Assembly: GCA_902628965.1 (NCBI GenBank)
Contig: CACOPB010000002.1
Coordinates: 219,967-283,966, forward strand
Reading direction: 5' to 3'
Source: an uncultured Pelagibacteraceae bacterium
GTDB lineage: Bacteria > Pseudomonadota > Alphaproteobacteria > Pelagibacterales > Pelagibacteraceae
Length of the DNA: 64,000 nt
Of the stretch, positions 19,117 through 28,667 are shown piece after piece. Positions within the stretch are counted from its first letter, which is position 1. Every line of letters starts with the position of its first letter. The notes beneath the pieces were generated by a model that had not been told where the DNA came from, searched no databases, and saw nothing but the letters and a program-made list of their open reading frames with translations. A program made the translations under genes and the position numbers.

Positions 19117-20261
19117 AGATATCAAGAAGAGATTTTTTAAAAACCACAGCTCTAACGTCGTTATATTTTGCTGGTTTTGGAACACCAACTTATGCATCGG
19201 GACCAAAAAAAAATTTAGTCATAATTATGCTTCGTGGTGGAATGGACGGCTTATGTGCAATTCCAATTAAGGGTGATAAAAATTTTGAAAAATTAAGAAG
19301 CAAAATTAATCTCGAAAGAACTTTAAAATTAACATCAGATTTTGATTTACACCCAGCATTAAAAACATTTAAAAGTCTTTGGGATCAAAACTTAAGTGCA
19401 GCAGTACATGCAACAAATATTCCTTATACAGGAAGATCCCACTTTGACGGTCAAAATTTAATGGAGTCGGGTGGTAAAATACCTTACCAAGAAAAAACAG
19501 GTTGGCTTGGTAGAGGAATGAAAACTGCAGGTTTAACAGGACAAGGATTAGCTTTAGCTTTACCAATGCCTTTATTAATTAGAGGTGTTCCAATGAATAA
19601 TAATTATTTTCCTGTAGGTCGTAGTCTACCATATCCCGATACTCTAGAATTAATAAAACAAGCATACAAAGAGCATGACGAAAAATTATTAAGTGATAAT
19701 TTAGAAATAATTTTAAATAGAGATTTTAACAATAGATCAAGCGATGATGCTTGGATACTAGCTTCAAGCGCTGGTACTGAGTTATCAAAACCTAATGGAC
19801 CTAAAGTTGCAGTTTTTGAAGTGGATGGTTTTGACACGCATGCTGCACAAGGTGCAACAGATGGTGCGCATGCAGATTGTCTATCAGATTACGACAATAT
19901 CGTTAGATCTCTAAAATCATCAATGTCTGAAGAAGCATTTAATAACACTTTAGTTTTAACCCTTACAGAGTTTGGCAGAACAATTAAACAGAATAGTAGT
20001 AATGGAACAGAGCATGGTTATGGTTCAGCTATCTTAATGGCAGGTGGATTAGTTAAAAAAGCTCAAGTTCATACCGATTGGCCAGGACTAAAGAAAAAAG
20101 AACTATTTGAAGGAAGAGATTTAAATTCTACAATAGACTCAAGAGCAATTTATGCTTCAGCAATGTCCACAGTATTTGATGTAGATTTTAAAAAAATTAC
20201 AAAAGATGTGTTTTGGGGAGAGAATTTATCAAATTTATCTGATAAGCTTTTTAAAGCTTAA
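19113..20261 (+). CDS. DUF1501 family protein with Tat-like signal
   Basis: N-terminus MKISRRDFLKTTALTSLYFAGFG; MLRGGMDGLCAIPI; LTEFGRTIKQNSSNGTEHGYGSAILMAGG. Confidence 0.9.
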   Translation: MKISRRDFLKTTALTSLYFAGFGTPTYASGPKKNLVIIMLRGGMDGLCAIPIKGDKNFEKLRSKINLERTLKLTSDFDLHPALKTFKSLWDQNLSAAVHATNIPYTGRSHFDGQNLMESGGKIPYQEKTGWLGRGMKTAGLTGQGLALALPMPLLIRGVPMNNNYFPVGRSLPYPDTLELIKQAYKEHDEKLLSDNLEIILNRDFNNRSSDDAWILASSAGTELSKPNGPKVAVFEVDGFDTHAAQGATDGAHADCLSDYDNIVRSLKSSMSEEAFNNTLVLTLTEFGRTIKQNSSNGTEHGYGSAILMAGGLVKKAQVHTDWPGLKKKELFEGRDLNSTIDSRAIYASAMSTVFDVDFKKITKDVFWGENLSNLSDKLFKA

Positions 20262-20267
20262 TTTGTT

Positions 20268-21575
20268 ATGAAAAAAATATTACTAGTCATTACTTTAAGC
20301 TTATTAACCTCAAGCAATTCATTTGCAGAGAATTTAAATTGGTTTTTTAATAAGTGGCTTTCTGAAAACGGACATCATCAATATTTAAATGAGCAAGGAT
20401 CTAACAATCTAAATATCAAAATAAAAAATAAAGCATTATCAGCTACTAATATTGCTTATCACTCAAACCCAAACAGAGATACCTTGATTTACTATTTATG
20501 GAAATATTCATATAGAGATAGAAGTCAACATTTAAAAGAGTTTAAACCAACAAATAGTTCCTACGATTTTAAATTCAACTTAATTGAGGATGAATTTATA
20601 AAAAAGCAAACGAAAACTGTAAAAAAGCAAATGAAAACCAAAGGTATCCTTAGTTATTTATATTATCAAGATGGTGAAGTATTAATCGACGAACTTTCTC
20701 CTAAAGAAAGACTGGGAGAGTTTTTGAATAATGAAACAAAATTTTATTCAATGTCGATGGGTAAGTCAGTAACTTCTTATTTAGTAGGTCACGCAATATG
20801 TGATGGTTATATTGATGGAGTTGATGCTAGAGTAAATGACTGGCCTATAATAAAAGATTCTCTTTATCATGATCAAAAATTAATTAATTTCTTAAATATG
20901 AATACTGGTGATCAAAAATACATCGACGAGTTTGAAGATGGTACTAGTAAATTAGGCCCATATGAAGACGCAGATATTGCAACAACCATGCGCTTTCACT
21001 TTAACAACCAAAATACAAAAAAATCTAAAGAAAGATACAATTACAATGGATTTGTCACTCAGTTAATTTTAAATTATATGAAATTTAAAATTGGTGAAGA
21101 TTATGACAAATTTTATAGCAAAGTTTTCAACGATAAAATAAAGATCAAAAATAGCATTCGTTATGGCTATACTAGTCTTAAAGAACATTTTGGAAATGGA
21201 CATCCTAACATAATGGCAACAAGATTTGACTATCTTAGAATTGCAAAAGCTATAATGGATGATTATCAAAATGATACTTGTGTTGGAAAATATTTAAAAG
21301 AAATTTATAAAAGAAGAATACCTAAAGGAAGCAAAGAAAAAGAAGAGCCCTTATTTAATCGTACAAAATCATACGGTGGTCAATTTCATATGGATTTTCC
21401 AGGATTAAAAGACAAAATTATATTTGGTATGGGCGGCTATGGTGGGAATATGATTTTAATTGATGTAGAAAATTCAAGAATACTGGTTGTTAATTCACTC
21501 CATTATAATAATAAAAAATATAAATATAATCACAAAAAACTACTGTACGATCCATTTAAAAAACGAAAAGGTTAA
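20268..21575 (+). CDS. Secreted serine hydrolase / beta-lactamase-like (class C fold)
   Basis: Signal peptide; SMSMGKSVTSYLVGHAI (SxxK), RYNYNGF (YxN-like), GMGGYGGNMILIDVE. Confidence 0.78.
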   Translation: MKKILLVITLSLLTSSNSFAENLNWFFNKWLSENGHHQYLNEQGSNNLNIKIKNKALSATNIAYHSNPNRDTLIYYLWKYSYRDRSQHLKEFKPTNSSYDFKFNLIEDEFIKKQTKTVKKQMKTKGILSYLYYQDGEVLIDELSPKERLGEFLNNETKFYSMSMGKSVTSYLVGHAICDGYIDGVDARVNDWPIIKDSLYHDQKLINFLNMNTGDQKYIDEFEDGTSKLGPYEDADIATTMRFHFNNQNTKKSKERYNYNGFVTQLILNYMKFKIGEDYDKFYSKVFNDKIKIKNSIRYGYTSLKEHFGNGHPNIMATRFDYLRIAKAIMDDYQNDTCVGKYLKEIYKRRIPKGSKEKEEPLFNRTKSYGGQFHMDFPGLKDKIIFGMGGYGGNMILIDVENSRILVVNSLHYNNKKYKYNHKKLLYDPFKKRKG

Positions 21576-22502
21576 ATGAAAAAAGTACTATTAATAATTT
21601 TATCTTTTTTCATATTTTTTTCTGTTCAAGCCAATGAATGGAAAAATAAAAATAAATGGAAAATATCTTGTGGTGTAGTCGACAAAGAGTCTTTAATTGT
21701 AAATGGAAAAAGTAAAAGGTATTCAAAAAATGAATTTAAATTAGTGGATGTAGTTTTCAAACTTGATAAGGGTGAAGTTGGAAGTTGTCCTACAGATAAA
21801 AAACCAGCAGGAGGATATCCTTATTCTGGAAGACAAGAAATAACTCATAAACTTCCAATCGGACATACTATTTTTGAGACGGATATTACTATTGACGGTG
21901 CTCCATCAGCTAGATCAACTATATTTCAAATCCACGATGGTAGAAATAGTGGTGCTCCACCTTCATGGGTTGGAATTGATGATGGTTGGAAAATTATTCA
22001 AAAATTTCCTAAAGGAGAATGTTCAAAAGAAAATTGTAAAATGCTGGAATTAATAACTTTAGAAACTGGTAAGACATATAGGTTTAAAGCTGAAATAGAC
22101 TATCAAAAAAAAGCAAAATTTTTATCTATTAAATATTATCTTGATGATAAATTTATACTTCATCATTATGATGTTCCACTTTTAACAAAAAAAACTGACG
22201 GACCTTATGGACCAACCAAACCTTATATTAAAATTGGTATTTATAGAATTGGTGAAACAGGAACCACAACTTATACTTATAAAAATTTAATAGTAAAAAC
22301 TAAAAAAAAATCATCATTTGAAAAGGTTGATACTTCTGCTGAGTTCATTGTGGTTGTAAAAAATAAAATTGACAAAAATATTTTAATTAAAATTAAAGGT
22401 TTTGGAAAAGAAAAAGTTGTTGAAAAAGCTATGAATGAATGTATGAAAAAAAATGCAGATGGTTGTTATGTTCATTACTCTAGCAAGGTTGCAAAGTTTT
22501 AA
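21576..22502 (+). CDS. Secreted polysaccharide-lyase-like (heparin lyase I-type) protein with extra C-terminal segment
   Basis: Signal peptide; GHTIFETDITIDGAPSARSTIFQIHDGR... YIKIGIYRIG, a jelly-roll lyase pattern; about 50-aa C-terminal extension with Cys pair. Confidence 0.6.
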   Translation: MKKVLLIILSFFIFFSVQANEWKNKNKWKISCGVVDKESLIVNGKSKRYSKNEFKLVDVVFKLDKGEVGSCPTDKKPAGGYPYSGRQEITHKLPIGHTIFETDITIDGAPSARSTIFQIHDGRNSGAPPSWVGIDDGWKIIQKFPKGECSKENCKMLELITLETGKTYRFKAEIDYQKKAKFLSIKYYLDDKFILHHYDVPLLTKKTDGPYGPTKPYIKIGIYRIGETGTTTYTYKNLIVKTKKKSSFEKVDTSAEFIVVVKNKIDKNILIKIKGFGKEKVVEKAMNECMKKNADGCYVHYSSKVAKF

Positions 22503-22522
22503 GTAAAAAAATTTAAAAGTAA

Positions 22523-23536
22523 ATGAAAAAAATTATATTAATATTAATATCATTATTATTATTTACTACAATTTCATATACTGATGAATTCAAGGCAAAA
22601 ATGACTAAAAAAGAAAAAAAAAATTTTGCTTTTTACGTTCTTAAAGCTCAATCCGACAATAAAATGGAATTTAATAGTAGAAATGTTCCTAATCGACCTG
22701 GACTTTATAAATTTTTCGATAATCTTGAGGATAATATGGGCGTTGCAGAAAAAGGAATTGAATTTAATTTAAGTTATTCTGATGTAGGCCACAAGTACGA
22801 TTGGAATAGATGGGGAAGACCAGGTTTTGCTCAGCGTTTCCAAATTCATGAACCAAAAAAATACACAACTAAAAAAGGAAAAACTAAATGGTATCGAGTT
22901 GGTTATTTTATTCCGAAAAATATAAATACATCAAAGCACAATTTGTCTTTATTTGATTTTAAAATGATTTACGGAAAGGAAGGAGAAAAGGCCGTAGGAC
23001 CTGGATTAAATATAAATAATAATAGTATTTTATGGATATTTAATGGACCAAATTATAAAGTTGCACCAAATGAAGTTGGTGAACAATATTACTTTGATAA
23101 TTTGGTGGTACATCTTGATGATAGATTTTCTCCTTTAAGAGGGAAATGGGTAAATTTATTAATTAATGCAAAATGGGCTAAAGATGGATTTTTACATTTG
23201 TGGATTGATGGAAAATTAAGATCTAGTTATTTTGGAGATGTTTTAGGAGGAGCTTCAAGAGTAAGGTTTAAATTTGGTCCTTACAGAAACTATATGACCG
23301 ATGCTACTGATCAAGGTTTAGAAATTAAAGATGCAGTCATTCGTTATTCTAATGTTGGAAAAGCAGATAAATGTGATGATTTATGGAGTGGTTGTGATGA
23401 AATTATCAATCAACTAACTAATAACTCTCAAGTTCATGGAGCAATATCTGTTAGTAAGTGTATTCCATCTGGTGACGGTGATAAACCAGCAACCTGTGAA
23501 AATCTTGGCTATCCACAAAATCCTAGACCTTTTTGA
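22523..23536 (+). CDS. Secreted polysaccharide-lyase-like (heparin lyase I-type) protein
   Basis: Signal peptide; WYRVGYFIPKNI...LFDFKMIYG...GKWVNLLINAKWAKDGFLHLWIDGKLRSSYFG...FKFGPYRNYM. Confidence 0.65.
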   Translation: MKKIILILISLLLFTTISYTDEFKAKMTKKEKKNFAFYVLKAQSDNKMEFNSRNVPNRPGLYKFFDNLEDNMGVAEKGIEFNLSYSDVGHKYDWNRWGRPGFAQRFQIHEPKKYTTKKGKTKWYRVGYFIPKNINTSKHNLSLFDFKMIYGKEGEKAVGPGLNINNNSILWIFNGPNYKVAPNEVGEQYYFDNLVVHLDDRFSPLRGKWVNLLINAKWAKDGFLHLWIDGKLRSSYFGDVLGGASRVRFKFGPYRNYMTDATDQGLEIKDAVIRYSNVGKADKCDDLWSGCDEIINQLTNNSQVHGAISVSKCIPSGDGDKPATCENLGYPQNPRPF

Positions 23537-23546
23537 TTAATTTTGA

Positions 23547-23768
23547 TTAGCAGCAACCGCAGCTTTTTTTAGCAGCTTTTGGCTGATCGTCAGCTTTTGC
23601 AGCTTCTAATTCTTTTTGTTCGTCTTCAAAAGCCTTTTGTTTCTTTGAAATCTTGTCTTCAAAGTAATCATAAAGAGAAGCAAAACCTAATTTAGCGGCT
23701 CTTTTTTCCTCGTAATTTTTTCGGCCTTTAAGGTTTTCAATTATTTTAACTATTTCTTGGTTTTGCAT
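23547..23768 (-). CDS. Small acidic/basic coiled protein with C-terminal SCGCC tail
   Basis: 73 aa ORF ending ...AAKKSCGCC; conventional start and length; fills the gap before umuC. Confidence 0.6.
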   Translation of the reverse strand: MQNQEIVKIIENLKGRKNYEEKRAAKLGFASLYDYFEDKISKKQKAFEDEQKELEAAKADDQPKAAKKSCGCC

Positions 23769-23798
23769 GCTCTCTTTTTATTAAAAAAGCTAAATAAA

Positions 23799-25076
23799 TC
23801 AAGCTCTAATAGTGGGTAAACAATAAAAGTCAGCTGTATCAATTTTAGAAGAATATTGCCTTCGCATATTCCATTTTTTATGAACCCCGGCACTTGCAAC
23901 ACTTAAAGTAGATCTTCCGTATCGGTGATTGGTGTTATCAATTGATCGCATTAAGCTATTTATTTTTTCATCTTTCTCAGATGTAAATAAATTTGTTTTG
24001 TCACTAGCATTCGATAGTCCTGTTAGCATGACACCTGCTTTTTGATAACGGTAACCGTTTTTAAAAATACTCTCAAGTATTGAAACTGCTGTCTTAACTG
24101 TTTCAATACTATTGTTCGTTGCAATAGGAAAATCAACTGTCTTTGCGTTTGAATAATAACCAAAGTTTCTTTGAAAAGGGCTGGTTCTTACAAATACAGT
24201 AATTGCTTTTGCAACTAAAGACTCTGATCTAATTTTTTCAGAAGCATTCAAACAATAATTTGCAACTGCTTCTTTTAATTCTTGGAAAGTTTCTATTCTT
24301 TTACCAAATGATCTTGAAACAACACAACTTTTTCTTTTAGTGGTAGTTGTTTCTAATCCAATACACGAAACTCCTCTAAGTTCCATCGCAGTTCTAGAAC
24401 TTAAAACATTTGAGGATTTTTTAATCCAGGTATTTGATTTATTTTTTAATTGCTTGGCATTATAAATTCCATGTTTTTTATAAAACTTAGTTAATTGCCT
24501 TCCAACACCCCAAACATCATTGATTTCTACTTTTTCTAAAATAGGATCTAAGTTTTCTATTCCAATTAAGCTTGTCACCCCTGATTGTTTTTTCTTAGCA
24601 ATATGATTTGCAACTTTACTTAAAGTTTTTGTTTTTGCTATTCCTATACTTGTTGGAATACCAGTCCATTGCAAAACTGTTTCTCTAATTTCTTTTCCAA
24701 CCTTTTCTACATCTTGATCTGGGAAATTTGACAAATCTAAAAATGCTTCATCAATTGAATAAACTTCTATTTCTGAATTAAATCTTTTAAGTGTTCGCAT
24801 TACTCTCCTAGATAAATCTCCATATAAAGAATAATTGGATGAAAATACTTCAACTTTATTTTTAAGAATGATATCTTTTGCTTTAAAGTAAGGTTCACCC
24901 ATTTTAATCCCTAAAGCTTTTGCTTCATTAGATCTCGAAATGATACAGCCATCATTATTAGATAAAACAACAACAGGCTTTCTCCTTATTTTAGGATTAA
25001 ATAATCTTTCACAAGAAACATAAAAAGAATTACAGTCAATTAATGCTATTTTTTTAGTACGTAGAATGGATGACAT
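23799..25076 (-). CDS. umuC: DNA polymerase V catalytic subunit (Y-family)
   Basis: [18 protein letters not shown]...[23 protein letters not shown]...[13 protein letters not shown]; internal ATG at 25076 preferred over 25115. Confidence 0.95.
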   Translation of the reverse strand: MSSILRTKKIALIDCNSFYVSCERLFNPKIRRKPVVVLSNNDGCIISRSNEAKALGIKMGEPYFKAKDIILKNKVEVFSSNYSLYGDLSRRVMRTLKRFNSEIEVYSIDEAFLDLSNFPDQDVEKVGKEIRETVLQWTGIPTSIGIAKTKTLSKVANHIAKKKQSGVTSLIGIENLDPILEKVEINDVWGVGRQLTKFYKKHGIYNAKQLKNKSNTWIKKSSNVLSSRTAMELRGVSCIGLETTTTKRKSCVVSRSFGKRIETFQELKEAVANYCLNASEKIRSESLVAKAITVFVRTSPFQRNFGYYSNAKTVDFPIATNNSIETVKTAVSILESIFKNGYRYQKAGVMLTGLSNASDKTNLFTSEKDEKINSLMRSIDNTNHRYGRSTLSVASAGVHKKWNMRRQYSSKIDTADFYCLPTIRA

Positions 25077-25449
25077 AAGTAACAACTCCCCAAATAAAAA
25101 TATCTTGCTCTTCATTAATTAAAATTCTGTCAGAAAATTCTTTAGATCCAGAGGTTAAAAATTTTTTATCTCTTTCCTGAACTAAAGTTTTAACTACAAG
25201 CTCATCATGAACATTTGCAATCACAGTTGAAAAGTTTTTTGGCTTTAAACTTTTATCAACAACTAATAAGTCTCCATCATTAATACCAACATCGACCATA
25301 GATTTACCTTGAACTCTGATGATGAAAGTTGCTGGAACATTTCTTATTAAATGCATGTTCAGATCAATATCTTCTTCGATATAATCAGTAGCAGGGGAAG
25401 GAAAACCAGCGCCTGCTTTATGCAAATAATAAGGGATTGTTAGTTTCAT
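25054..25449 (-). CDS. umuD: UmuD, LexA-like self-cleaving translesion subunit
   Basis: [20 protein letters not shown] cleavage region, [10 protein letters not shown] (Ser), DELVVKTL (Lys). Confidence 0.95.
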   Translation of the reverse strand: MKLTIPYYLHKAGAGFPSPATDYIEEDIDLNMHLIRNVPATFIIRVQGKSMVDVGINDGDLLVVDKSLKPKNFSTVIANVHDELVVKTLVQERDKKFLTSGSKEFSDRILINEEQDIFIWGVVTYVIHSTY

Positions 25450-25464
25450 GTTCTTGTTTTGTTC
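25450..25464 (-). promoter_or_regulatory. Candidate LexA (SOS) box, GTTC-N7-GTTC
   Basis: GTTC TTGTTTT GTTC immediately adjacent to the umuD start codon (cat 25447-25449); exact match to the alphaproteobacterial LexA direct repeat. Confidence 0.7.
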
Positions 25465-25636
25465 TAATTTATAGCCTATTTATTGAATACACTCAAGAGG
25501 TTGTATTTTGAGTCCGTAATTGAATCAAAAGTGAATCAAAACGTGAACATCCAAACTACATTTTGTATGCTTGTGGATAACTTCAACCACTAGTAGTTTA
25601 AGTTGGTTATTAAGTTATATAAATTTTAATTTGATT

Positions 25637-26020
25637 ATGAGTATTTTAGATTTTGTAATGGTTGGTTCTAATGATTATAAAAAATCAAGCGAGCTATATG
25701 ATGCTGCTTTTGAACCTTTAAAGTTAAAAAAAATTTTAACAACAGAAAAATATATTGGTTATGCTCATTCAAGTGACCCAGAGAAAGTAATATTTTATAT
25801 AACCAATCCAGTTAACGGCAAACCAGCAACCAAAGGTAATGGATCACAAGTAACTTTGTTGGCAGACTCAAAAGAGGCTGTAGAAAATTTTTATCAGATT
25901 GCAATTTCGAAAGGAGCAACAGATGAGGGGGCACCAGGTGTTAGAAAAGATGGAAATTACTACGGGTATATACGTGACTTAGATGGAAATAAGATTGCAG
26001 CTAAAAGTATTTTAAAATAA
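25637..26020 (+). CDS. VOC family (glyoxalase/bleomycin-resistance-like) protein
   Basis: ILDFVMVGSNDYKKSSELYDAAF..., YGYIRDLDGNKI C-terminus; internal ATG is a likelier start than 25571. Confidence 0.85.
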   Translation: MSILDFVMVGSNDYKKSSELYDAAFEPLKLKKILTTEKYIGYAHSSDPEKVIFYITNPVNGKPATKGNGSQVTLLADSKEAVENFYQIAISKGATDEGAPGVRKDGNYYGYIRDLDGNKIAAKSILK

Positions 26021-26032
26021 AAAAGGAGATAT

Positions 26033-26398
26033 ATGAAATTAAATTGTCATTGTGGAGCTGTTGAAGCAGAAGTTAATGCTACAGTTAACGAATTAACAAA
26101 AATTGTAAGATGTAACTGTTCTATTTGTAAAAGAAAAAATGCAACAATGGGTATGGTTAAAAATGAAGACTTTAAAGTTACTAAAGGAACAGACAAATTA
26201 AAACTTTATCAATATCATACAAAGGTTGCTAATCATTACTTTTGTACTGAATGTGGAATTTACACTCATCACAATCCAAGAAGTGCACCAGCTATGACAG
26301 GATTTAATTTAGGATGTGTAGACGAGGTGAAGGTCGAAGATTTAAAAGAAGTAGCTAACTTTGATGGTCTCAACCATCCAATGGATCAAGAAAAATAA
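26033..26398 (+). CDS. GFA/CENP-V family protein (glutathione-dependent formaldehyde-activating-like)
   Basis: CHCGAVEAEV..., CNCSICKRKNA, FCTECGIYTHHNPRS zinc-ligand pattern. Confidence 0.9.
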   Translation: MKLNCHCGAVEAEVNATVNELTKIVRCNCSICKRKNATMGMVKNEDFKVTKGTDKLKLYQYHTKVANHYFCTECGIYTHHNPRSAPAMTGFNLGCVDEVKVEDLKEVANFDGLNHPMDQEK

Positions 26399-26405
26399 AA
26401 GTTCA

Positions 26406-27335
26406 ATGAAATTAGTGGAAGAGTGTTTTAAAAAAGTTAAAAAAGATTGTTTTAAGTTTATAAAATCACAAGAAACTTCTACCGAAAAGTTTAGTAATAA
26501 AGAAGGAATGATAAAGAATTTTTTAATTCCTATAAGTTTTTGGATAGCAAAAAAAACAGTTAATAAAAAACCTTACTTTGTAGGATTAGCAGGGGGACAG
26601 GGCACAGGCAAGACAACTACAAGCTCAATAATAAAAATTATATTAGAAAAGTACTTTAAATTAAATGTATTTAAAATTTCAATAGATGATTTTTATAAAA
26701 CTAGAAAAGAAAGAATAGCTTTATCAAAAAAGGTTCATCCAATGTTGCTTACCAGGGGTGTTCCTGGAACTCATGATATTAATATGATGTTGAATTTCTT
26801 TAAAAAATCTAAAGCAAAAAAATTCAAAAAATTGAAACTACCAAATTTTAATAAGGCAATTGATGACAGATTTCCTAAAAATAAATGGAACAAAATCAAC
26901 AGAAGACCAGATATTGTTATTTTTGAGGGATGGTGTGTTGGAGCCAGAGCAGAAACTAACAATACATTAAAAAAATCAATTAATTCTATGGAAAAAGCTA
27001 ATGATCAAAAACTGATTTGGAGAAAGTATGTAAATCAACAATTAAAAACTAAATATAAAAAGCTATATTCTCAGTTAAATTGTATGATTTACTTAAAAGC
27101 AAAAAACTTTAGTTTATTGCAGAAGTGGAGATTAAAGCAGGAACGTAAACTGTGGTTAAAAACAAAGAAAAAAGGTGTTCATAAAATAATGAGCAAAAGG
27201 GACGTAATAAATTTTATGCAAACTTACCAAAGAATTACTCAGAACATGTTTAAAAATACGCCTAAATATGCATCTATAATTGTAAATTTAAACAGTAACC
27301 ATCAAATTAAAACTGCTGTATATAAATCGAAATGA
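26406..27335 (+). CDS. P-loop kinase, D-glycerate 3-kinase (GLYK)-like
   Basis: FVGLAGGQGTGKTTTSSIIK; FKISIDDFYKTRKER; TRGVPGTHD; IVIFEGWCVGA. ATG at 26406 preferred over 26361. Confidence 0.8.
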   Translation: MKLVEECFKKVKKDCFKFIKSQETSTEKFSNKEGMIKNFLIPISFWIAKKTVNKKPYFVGLAGGQGTGKTTTSSIIKIILEKYFKLNVFKISIDDFYKTRKERIALSKKVHPMLLTRGVPGTHDINMMLNFFKKSKAKKFKKLKLPNFNKAIDDRFPKNKWNKINRRPDIVIFEGWCVGARAETNNTLKKSINSMEKANDQKLIWRKYVNQQLKTKYKKLYSQLNCMIYLKAKNFSLLQKWRLKQERKLWLKTKKKGVHKIMSKRDVINFMQTYQRITQNMFKNTPKYASIIVNLNSNHQIKTAVYKSK

Positions 27336-28624
27336 AAAAAATATTTATCATAGTTATCGCATCAATATTCTACTTAAGTAACGCTTTAGCAGTTACTCTT
27401 CTCGATGCATTAAATCAAACTTATCAAAACAATATTCAATTAAATGCTGAAAGAGAAAATATTAAAGCATCGGAGGAAGATGTAAATATTGCTAAAAGTG
27501 ATTATAAACCTTCATTAACTTTAAGCGGATCTCAAAGCTTTGAAAATACTAATAAACTTACTAACCAAAGTGGAGGTGATGCAACAATAAATGATGTGGA
27601 TCCATTTACTACCTCTATAAAGTTAGAACAAACTCTACTAGATTATGGAAGAGATTTAACACTAAAAAAAAATATTACAGCCCTAAATCTTGCAAAAGCA
27701 CAACTGGTTAAAAAAGAACAAGATGTTCTTCACAATGCGATCTACGCATATACAAACTTAATTTTTGCAAGAGAAACGCTTGAAATTAATTCTAAAAATT
27801 TAAATTTATTAATTAGACAAGTTGAAAATGATAAAATTAGAAGAGACAGAGGTCAAATTACAAATACTGACCTTGCGCAATCTGAATCTTCATTAGCGGG
27901 AGCACAAGCTCAATTTGCAAAAGCTAAAAGTGACTTATTAATTAGTAAGCTTAATTATGAAAATATAATTGGAAAAATAAGTGATCCAAATCAGTTGCAA
28001 AAGAACACAAATGCAATCGTTTCTTTACCATCATCTCTAGATAAAGCACTAAATCTTTCAAAACAAAATAATCCAGATATTTTAATTGCAAAATTAGACT
28101 TAGAAAAATCTGAAAAAGATTTAGCAATTTCAGAATCTGATTTAAAACCTACTGCATCATTATCGTTACAAAGAACTTATACAGATGATTTAAGTGCTAC
28201 TGTAGACGAAAAAGAACAAGATGTATTAAAAGCAACTCTTAGCTGGCCTTTTTATTCTGGCGGAAAAAAACGATCAACAATTAATAAAAATTCAAATCTA
28301 ACAACTCGAAAAAGATTACTTTTAGATGATGCAGTTAAAACAAATGAAACTAATGTTGCAAGTGCATGGTCAAGTTTGCAATCTTCAGAAAGTTTCCTGA
28401 ACTCAGTTAAAGTTCAAGTAAGTGCTTCCCAAATAGCTTATGAAGGAATTGCCGCTGAGTACGAAAGAGGATCAAGAACAACTCTTGATGTTATTCAATC
28501 AAATTCATTATTACTTTCTGCTCAAATTTCTTTAGCAAGTTCTGAGAAAAATTACCTAATGGCTCAATACAGTTTGTTGAAGGCAGTAGGACTTCTCAAT
28601 AGCCAGTATCTAAAACTTAAGTAA
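27332..28624 (+). CDS. tolC: TolC family outer membrane efflux protein
   Basis: Signal peptide; TLLDALNQTYQNNIQLNAERENIKASEEDVNIAKSDYKPSL; two coiled repeats. Confidence 0.9.
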   Translation: MKKIFIIVIASIFYLSNALAVTLLDALNQTYQNNIQLNAERENIKASEEDVNIAKSDYKPSLTLSGSQSFENTNKLTNQSGGDATINDVDPFTTSIKLEQTLLDYGRDLTLKKNITALNLAKAQLVKKEQDVLHNAIYAYTNLIFARETLEINSKNLNLLIRQVENDKIRRDRGQITNTDLAQSESSLAGAQAQFAKAKSDLLISKLNYENIIGKISDPNQLQKNTNAIVSLPSSLDKALNLSKQNNPDILIAKLDLEKSEKDLAISESDLKPTASLSLQRTYTDDLSATVDEKEQDVLKATLSWPFYSGGKKRSTINKNSNLTTRKRLLLDDAVKTNETNVASAWSSLQSSESFLNSVKVQVSASQIAYEGIAAEYERGSRTTLDVIQSNSLLLSAQISLASSEKNYLMAQYSLLKAVGLLNSQYLKLK

Positions 28625-28667
28625 TTATTTGATTTTTTTGACTAAAAAATAAATATATTGCTAATGA

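Noticed and set aside
25571-25636. 66-bp N-terminal extension of the VOC ORF
   Set aside because: Domain begins at MSILDFVMVG; the upstream segment overlaps the intergenic control region.
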